Shown in pieces: positions 57,640-64,000 of a stretch of 64,000 nt of DNA. The notes under the pieces were generated by a model. That model was not told the origin of the DNA. It did not search any database and saw nothing but the letters and a program-made list of their open reading frames with translations. The translations under genes were made by a program, and so were the position numbers. Location of the stretch: the NCBI GenBank assembly GCA_020064725.1, contig JAGTWJ010000006.1, positions 1,984,001 to 2,048,000 on the forward strand. Direction: 5' to 3'. Source of the DNA: Drechslerella dactyloides. Its lineage: Eukaryota > Ascomycota > Orbiliomycetes > Orbiliales > Orbiliaceae. Each line of letters begins with the position of its first letter. Position 1 is the stretch's first letter.

Positions 57640-59549
57640 ATGGCGGATAGACTTAAGAACGTCTTGAATCACCTAAACCCTGCCGTTTCGTCGGGGCGCG
57701 CATCCGTGTAAGTTGGAACTCCACATCTACTGTATCCATACATGCCTGCGGGTGTATGCGTGTCTGAGACCCACCCACGCGACTGGCCGTCTTCGCGAGC
57801 ACGTCTAGAATATTCGCCTCGTCGCTGGGAGTCATATCTCCGTCGGCGTCGTCGTCGTCGCCGTTCGAGTCCACTTGTATTCCTGTTCGCCGCCGAGTAT
57901 GAATATCTTCGCATGCATGTGGTGTAGAAGATTCTCCACGTTCGACTGTCCTTGCTCGGACTACGTCGCGGTTAATTGTCATTGCCACCCGCACGCACGC
58001 GCAGGTTGCATACACATGTAATTCTATATCAGTATCAATTTGCAATGGCTAACATAAGGTGGCGGGCCTCGCGGCCCCGGTGTCGAACAGGCTGTCCAAA
58101 AATCCCGATGATATCGTCATTACATACGCGACCCGTACCCCACTGGCCAAGGGCGTGAAGGGTTCCTTCAAGGACACCCCGATCGAGAACCTGGTCATGC
58201 AGCTACTCCAGGGCGTCCTCAAGGGTTCCAAAATCGAGCCGGCCCTGGTCGAGGATATCGCATGCGGCAATGTCGGCGACGTAGACATGGCATACAAGGT
58301 CCGAACTGCGGCCCTGGCTGCCGGGTTCCCGAACACCACGGCCGCGCACTCGATCAACCGGTTCTGCTCGTCCGGGCTGATGGCCATTCAGGATATCGGT
58401 ATGTGGCTGAAACCTCTCCGTGACTGCATGCACCTTCACTTGCATCTCTCTGCATTTGCCTTCCGGGTCGTTGGAACATCGTATTCGCTTCCCTGAACCT
58501 GCAAGAATCTGGCATGCAGTCATCGAGTGCAGAGTGCATGCTTCGATTGGACGCCCTCACTGATGTAACGTATCCATTCAACAGCCCACGAGATCTCTAA
58601 TGGCTCTATCGAAATCGGCATTGCCGTCGCCGCCGAGTCGATGACACAGAACACGAAACGACGTGACCCATTCGTCCTCTCCCCGGAGGTAACAGCCAAC
58701 CAGGAGGCCGAAGACTGCAAGCAGCCAATGGGCCAGACCTCGGAAAACGTCGGCAAGGATTTCTCCATCACTCGTGAGATGCAGGATCGCTACGCCGCCG
58801 AATCCTTCCGCCGTGCCGAGGTCGCGCAGAAGGCCGGCTACTTTGACGACGAGATCCTCCCGATCGTGACGACGGTTGTGGACCCGAAGACTGGCGAGAA
58901 GGAGACGATCACAGTTACAAAAGACGAGGGTCCGCGGTACGGGACCACGTTCGAGTCGCTGTCGAAGGTCCGCCCGGCGTTCCCACAGTTCGGCGACCGG
59001 TCAACCGGCGGCAACAGCAGCCAGGTTACAGATGGTGCGGCAGCAGTGCTGCTGATGAAGCGGTCGACGGCGCAGAAGCTCGGCCAGCCGATTGTGGGCA
59101 AGTATGTCGCGAGCACCGTTGTCGGACTTGCCCCAAGAATCATGGGTATCGGCCCGAGCGTCGCCATTCCTGTAAGTCATGCACACTACGCATATATCCA
59201 CTACGGTGGATCCAATAGCATCATGGAACATCGAAGTTGACCTTTCGTCTCCGACCAGAAACTCCTCTCCAAGCTCAACTTGACGATCAAGGACATTGAT
59301 GTCGTCGAACTTAACGAGGCTTTCGCCTCCATGGCCGTCTACTGCCTCAACAAGCTTGAGATACCCCATGAGATTATGAATCCGCGTGGTGGTGCCATCG
59401 CGCTCGGCCACCCGCTTGGTGCGACTGGAGCGCGTCAGGTTGTCACTGGCCTGTCGGAATGCAGGCGAACTGGCAAGAAGGTGCTATTGACGAGCATGTG
59501 TATTGGCAGCGGGCAGGGAATGGCTGGACTGTTCGTCAATGAAGCTTAA
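57640..59549 (+). CDS. Peroxisomal 3-ketoacyl-CoA thiolase (acetyl-CoA C-acyltransferase)
   Basis: Four exons, 57640-57705, 58059-58398, 58585-59171 and 59259-59549, give 427 residues; introns are 353, 186 and 87 nt. It performs the last step of beta-oxidation, thiolytic cleavage of 3-ketoacyl-CoA to acetyl-CoA. Residues 4-12 (Arg-Leu-Lys-Asn-Val-Leu-Asn-His-Leu) match the PTS2 consensus exactly, so Pex7-dependent import into the peroxisome matrix is expected. Catalytic residues are all present: Cys125 in Phe-Cys-Ser-Ser-Gly, Asn-Glu-Ala-Phe at 350-353, His382 in Gly-His-Pro-Leu-Gly and Cys412 in Met-Cys-Ile-Gly-Ser-Gly. Length fits the family (about 415-430). The intron 1 donor is GTGTAA at 57706, chosen since the better-looking GTAAGT two bases later breaks the frame. 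The PTS2 is encoded wholly by exon 1. Confidence 0.95.
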
Positions 59550-60535
59550 TCGACTCTTGAACGAATCGGCATGGAAGAGGCGTGGTGGGAGGCATCGGGA
59601 TGACCAGATGTGCAGCGGAGCTGTATACGTGTACGACCAGAACATGTGCGCCAATCCTTGTATATGGATGCCAGATCTTAGTTTATATCTGTGCATTTTA
59701 TTTTAGCGATGCGATCAGGTCTATCTGTATATGTATAGGTAGCTAGCCTTAGTAACCAGCGCAGTAATGGAGCGAGATCTGAGTACCATATATATCCACC
59801 ACCACTACGTGGCCTGAGTAATTGTCTGGGCCTCCGGAATTCTCTGAAGGGATCTTCGAATTAGAGCCGGCTGCAGTAAATACCCTCGCAATAGACATTT
59901 TTCTCCTCGAGATCCCGCCCCGCAAATGGATAAACGCACTGGTGTGTGAGACAGTATTTGAAAGTACTTTGTGCGCGAAAGTTATGTAGTGTTCTAACAC
60001 ATCGCGATACAAAAATGCAACATGTTAACATGTTAACACGAGCAGCCAGATCGCCGCAGTTACTGGAGAGCAGTATTGAATTTTGTTCAAAATCAAAGAT
60101 TATTTGGCAAGATGCGCCACATACGAGAGGCAAGACCGCTTAACGCGCACATTGTTTGTCGCCTTCTACCTCACTCACGATATTAATATAAGCTGGTCCC
60201 TCGGTATGATCAGCCTTACCACTGATGTTGAACTGCGTCTGAATGAGGCCACTCGAGTCCTCATGGCCTGGGCCTCAACCCTAATATATTAATAGACGCA
60301 TCAGAGAAGGATAGATATATTACTCAGGTCAGCTCCCAGCAGTATTTACCCCCCGCCCCCCTGCTTCTGTGGGCCTGCCGCATTTTCATTCGTTTACTTC
60401 ACTGTCAAGACTTTCGTTCACAATAAGTAACCGCTCGACCGCTCTTTACACTTCTTCAGTCTCTCGTTTCCTCTAGCTCTACTATTCAATACCTACATTC
60501 ACTACCTACAAACGAACTTACAACTTGTACGAACC
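59550..60535. other. Intergenic between thiolase and F-box gene
   Basis: 1 kb with thiolase 3' flank and the F-box promoter. A CT-rich stretch at about 60400-60500 before the start looks like a typical fungal pyrimidine-rich leader. No gene is seen. Confidence 0.6.
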
Positions 60536-62832
60536 ATGGATCAAAAAGCACACCAGTCTCAGGTTGGTCCGCAGAGGCCAGCGCCACAGTCGGGGAAAAT
60601 GCGCAAGCATACGACTCCAAAATGCATCCAAGCACCGGAAGAAATGATAACAATCTGTGAGGATCTGTGCGCTGGCATTGGTCAGCATCTCGAGTGGCCT
60701 TCTAAGAAGGAGCCTACGCAACCGGCCGCACCAGTCCCAGCCTCACTGGCCCTAGTCTCACCGCTGGCAGCCTCACCGTTCCGCAATATGCCTCTCGAGA
60801 TCATTCAGAAAATTATCAAGCACTTGCCCAAGCGCGATATTGCTTCAGTGGCACTTGCATGCTCGCCGCTCGCTCGAGCCTCATACCCACTGTTGTACAA
60901 TAGCGCCGCTGTGCTCGTTGATGATGATGAAGTTATGGACACCCGCGTCTGGTCTAAGCTTTGTCAAAACCCGGACCTCTTCGAACATGTCAGACATCTC
61001 ACCGTCTGTCCTTTCTACAAGCCCGACGACATCGACCTCCACAGTCTCTTTTATGCACCACTTCGAGAGATATATACCTCCATCAACCCAGCGGCTATGC
61101 TGACACTGCGGAGTGACTTTTATCTGTTGCAAAATATCAACGGATGGGATAATCTTTCGGAGTTGACCGTGTTTTTCAGCCAGTTTCAACAAGAATATTT
61201 AACCGTCGCCCGCCATATGGAGCCGTCCGTGTCTGTCCCATCATTTCCCCGGCTCAAACGACTGGAGCTTCGCTGGAAACTCGGCAAAAATCTACGTCTG
61301 TGCAAGTCTTACTTCCTCGCGTTTGGGATCTGGACGCAACTTATCACGGCTGCTCCACGCCTCGAACGTCTAGCCATGGGGGTATTTCACCATCCCGAGA
61401 CGGCTGAAGAGATATTTGATGAAATTCCCAGTCCAGCCGACATCAGTAACGAGCGTCTCGATCCTATTGTGGAGTTTGCGCGAGCTTTGTATCTACCAAA
61501 ACTCCACACGTTCGAGGCTACGCTCCCTTACGATTTCCTCAGCCAAAGGTTCGGCCGCGATGAGGAGAAGAAGAAGGAGGAGGAAGAGGAGGAAGAGGAG
61601 GAGGAGGAGGAGCAAAGTACTCGTGATCAGATCAAGTGCACCGTGCTCTCCGCTCTCCGATGTTTCTTTGGCCGTCACAAAACCCAAACGGAGAAGTTCA
61701 AGTGGCTTGGTCCACCGTTAGTGAGTCTTCGAGACCTTTGTCTAACAGCCTGCGTTCCGCATGGCGCAAAAGTGCTTGAACTCGACACTGGGTTTTTGGA
61801 CCAAGACGACAGGGAATACACCATTGGCATGCAGTATATGGAACATATCGCAAAGGATAATTCTCATACTGCAGAGGTTCTCACTCTCTCGGGCGCTGAA
61901 TCCACCATGACATGGTTCAGATGGGTACTGGCGTATATTCGGAAGTTTGAGAATCTTGTGAGTCTTACCTTGGAATGTTTCATGTGTAAGATTTATATGC
62001 CAGGTTTCGATGCCTTTGTCACCCGTATGTTGGTAAGTTGCTGAAGCTGAATCCCCAATCGCTCATTTCTTTATAGCCACGTACTAAATACCCGATTGCT
62101 CTATAGAAGAGATTGGCCAGAGAACTCCCGAAGAGGCTCCGGACGCTCAACATCCGGATCCAGCAGGTAGAGGGTGACCGCCGCGACTTCGTCTATGACA
62201 AGGACGTCATGGCATCACTCTTCGCTCATCGCACGACCCTTCACTCGGTATCGTACACAGTCAAGTACAAACTATTTACCGAGGAAGCTGTGCACTTACG
62301 CCGGCGTCCCTATGACTACGACAATCCTCTATGCAAATGGTCCAAGAAATTGTGCATTTTCGAATTCTCACCAGCCCACCCCGAGGATCTCGAAATTTGC
62401 ACCCACGCGTATCTGAAGGGTTACAGCGAATACCTGTTGCCGATTCAACCGTACCGTGGGGATGATGCAAAGGATTGCGGAAGCTTGAATCGGTGGGAGC
62501 GGGGCACGAGAGATTGTATGCACTCCCCAAATGGATGCATGCAATACCTGCTGCCAAAGCCGATTTGGGTTTCCCAGGGACTCCATACCGTGATCGGCGA
62601 TGCGCAACCTTCGACGGAGGTAAAAGGCGAGATCCTGGAGACCACCCTGGTGGGCGAGGAAGTCTACCCACTCTTCTTCGCCGAGTACGAAGCTAGGGAT
62701 AGCTCAAGGCGTAATGAGAGATTCCACAGGTGTATAGACCTGGTGTACGAGATGAGTAGAATGGACCCAGAGAACCCTCTGCCTCGAGAGGACCTGAGGG
62801 ACATTCTATACGGCCTCCTTGCATCGGTCTAG
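60536..62832 (+). CDS. F-box domain protein, large
   Basis: Two exons, 60536-62032 and 62107-62832, give 740 residues; the 74-nt intron keeps frame. A polar N-terminal tail (to about residue 80) leads to an F-box, Phe-Arg-Asn-Met-Pro-Leu-Glu-Ile-Ile then Ser-Val-Ala-Leu-Ala-Cys, at about 82-120. The rest consists of leucine-rich and aromatic helix/strand segments without a repeat family I can name, as in many ascomycete F-box proteins. Residues of about 342-359 are an almost pure Glu run encoded by GAG/GAA repeats (61560-61613), probably length-variable. It likely acts as a substrate adaptor of an SCF ubiquitin ligase; the target is unknown. The start codon follows a CT-rich leader and has a good context (accATGg). 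It shows no close resemblance to the F-box protein at the other end of the window beyond the F-box itself. Confidence 0.88.
61560..61613 (+). repeat. Coding GAG/GAA trinucleotide tract
   Basis: An imperfect purine-only repeat encodes the Glu/Lys run in the F-box protein. Replication slippage here would change length in steps of one residue. Confidence 0.8.
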
Positions 62833-63621
62833 GGGTATATCTGTGCAATCCTTCATGGGGACGACTCCCGAGTGGTCGAGGCTTCCAGAGTCTCTGTACG
62901 GCGCGGTTTCTTTGGTGGGTATTTCGACTTTTGTGTTAGTTTCAGCGTGTGCTTTTGGTCGTTTAATGTTTAATGTGGAGTGCATAATGTATTATACCAA
63001 GCTTTTAATATGATATTTAATACAATATTGTGCTCCTAATATTCGCTTGTAGCATCGTACACACTGCATACGAGTGTCTGATAAAATATGCATGCTCGAT
63101 ATATTCTAGTCTGTTCTTGTTTCATAGCTTGTTAACATATGTTCACATAAATAAGTATTCTCGTTACTATGGGACACCAGCTGGATTTGTCAGGTAGGGA
63201 ATATTAGCCTGATCTTGAGACTATCCCCAAATATTATAGTTCCACTAAAATGGAAGTAAAATGAAACTAAATACATGCAATCTTCCTGATGAATTTGGTC
63301 GATGCCAATGGAGATGTCAGTTATCAGCGGGCCAACACCCGTCCAACTTGGTATTTACATCTCAGCTTGATTAGGATTGCACTGGTCTCGCAGCGATCGT
63401 ACAGGAATCGTTGGAGGTTAAGGTGACAGTGCATGCGGAGAACAATTAACTATTTCACAAATCAAACATGAAGGACAATAACATATGCTACCGAAGAACC
63501 TACCACGCACATATAAAAACATTCAGTTGCTCCTGATTGATTCATGTTTGTAAAATTTAACCCAATTTCAAAGTATATAGCTTGTCATCCGCACCATCAT
63601 TACTATACCAAAATCGAAATG
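62833..63621. other. Intergenic between convergent genes
   Basis: 0.8 kb between two convergent genes, AT-rich in its middle. A tRNA box-A-like word near 62870 is not followed by a box B (see rejected list). Confidence 0.6.
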
Positions 63622-64000
63622 TTACAAAAGCACCCTCAGCAGGCCCTTGAGCACTGAGCCCTTAGCATTCTCCTTGCGATAGAACATCTTGTTTTTGCGC
63701 GTGTAAGCGCGCAGCTTGCCGACGGAAGGGAAGCGTGTGATTTCCTTGCTCGGCTGAATGAGGTCCAGGTCGTCAATCTCTGTGGCGCGGCGGTATGCCT
63801 GGAGGATGTGGAAGATATTGATATTCTCCTTCTGTATCGCCTGTTACAAAAAGTTCAAGTAATTTTAGCACTCTGCAGGTAAAAATGTAACAATCCTATA
63901 AATTCAATACGCTTAGGATCTACAGCTACGGGGTGAAGCTAATATACGCACCTTCCTGCACTGTGTGATACTGCTAGGTATTGGCTCGATGCCAATAATT
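63622..64000 (-). CDS. 3' end of an unrecognised gene, cut by the window edge
   Basis: The last exon, 63622-63840, is preceded on the minus strand by a CAG acceptor and a 111-nt intron (63841-63951) with a GTGCGT donor. The exon before it runs from 63952 past the right edge. Frame is kept across the intron. The 88 visible residues begin Gly-Ile-Glu-Pro-Ile-Pro-Ser-Ser and end with Lys-Gly-Ser-Val-Leu-Lys-Gly-Leu-Leu-Arg-Val-Leu-Leu. In between is a basic segment (Lys-Leu-Arg-Ala-Tyr-Thr-Arg-Lys-Asn-Lys). I recall short fungal proteins of unknown function with a similar basic, Leu-ending C-terminus, but cannot name the family. The gene body lies outside the window. Confidence 0.6.

Noticed and set aside
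62855..62935. tRNA-like sequence with box-A-like cgagtggtcgaggc
   Set aside because: No box B (GGTTCGANTCC) follows at the right distance and the acceptor and anticodon arms do not pair.

Overview
The window is nuclear DNA of a filamentous ascomycete (Pezizomycotina), probably of the Eurotiomycetes. Genes are split by spliceosomal introns with GTRNGT-like donors, CTAAC/CTGAC-type branch sites and AG acceptors. The recognisable proteins are Mia40 (CPC plus twin CX9C), a MedA/medusa-type developmental regulator, thiamine pyrophosphokinase and a PTS2-bearing peroxisomal 3-ketoacyl-CoA thiolase. There are no operons, Shine-Dalgarno sites, CRISPR arrays, rRNA genes or phage genes, and I found no transposase or reverse transcriptase. 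The class-level placement is an inference from the MedA and thiolase sequences; the species cannot be told.

Layout. 0-13 kb: an uncertain fragment at the left edge where both strands compete, an F-box gene (1486-2304, minus), MIA40 (3484-4756, plus, four exons), a 4.7 kb gene-poor stretch, a single-pass membrane protein with a Cys-rich and Ser/Thr-rich ectodomain (9424-10769, plus, three exons) and a small acidic hydrophilic protein (12569-13063, minus). 15.3-18.7 kb: an MDR-family oxidoreductase whose four introns are unusually long (528, 312, 611 and 863 nt). 18.7-55.3 kb: a gene desert of about 34 kb of non-coding DNA in which the only confident gene is medA (exons between 35197 and 37403). 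Before medA lie 16.5 kb, the last 3-4 kb being a pyrimidine-rich probable leader; after it lie 17.9 kb, the first 1.4 kb strongly T-rich. The desert is near 50 % GC, carries many short tandem repeats and GCATGC/TACGTA-type palindromes, and shows no transposon proteins. Two weak gene candidates lie within it (47221-47367 plus; 51706-52338 minus).

55.3-64 kb is ordinary compact gene space: thiamine pyrophosphokinase (55332-56769, plus), peroxisomal thiolase (57640-59549, plus), a second F-box protein (60536-62832, plus) and the 3' end of an unrecognised gene (63622 to the right edge, minus).

The genes do not form an evident pathway. MIA40 serves import into the mitochondrial intermembrane space, the thiolase the last step of peroxisomal beta-oxidation, thiamine pyrophosphokinase cofactor supply, and medA conidiophore and infection-structure development. 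The most notable feature is the size and texture of the non-coding DNA around medA, which suggests a large regulatory domain and/or a very long medA transcript. I found no clearly new multi-gene system. Exon boundaries were worked out by hand from splice signals and reading frame; medA exon 1 and the true start of the membrane protein remain open.
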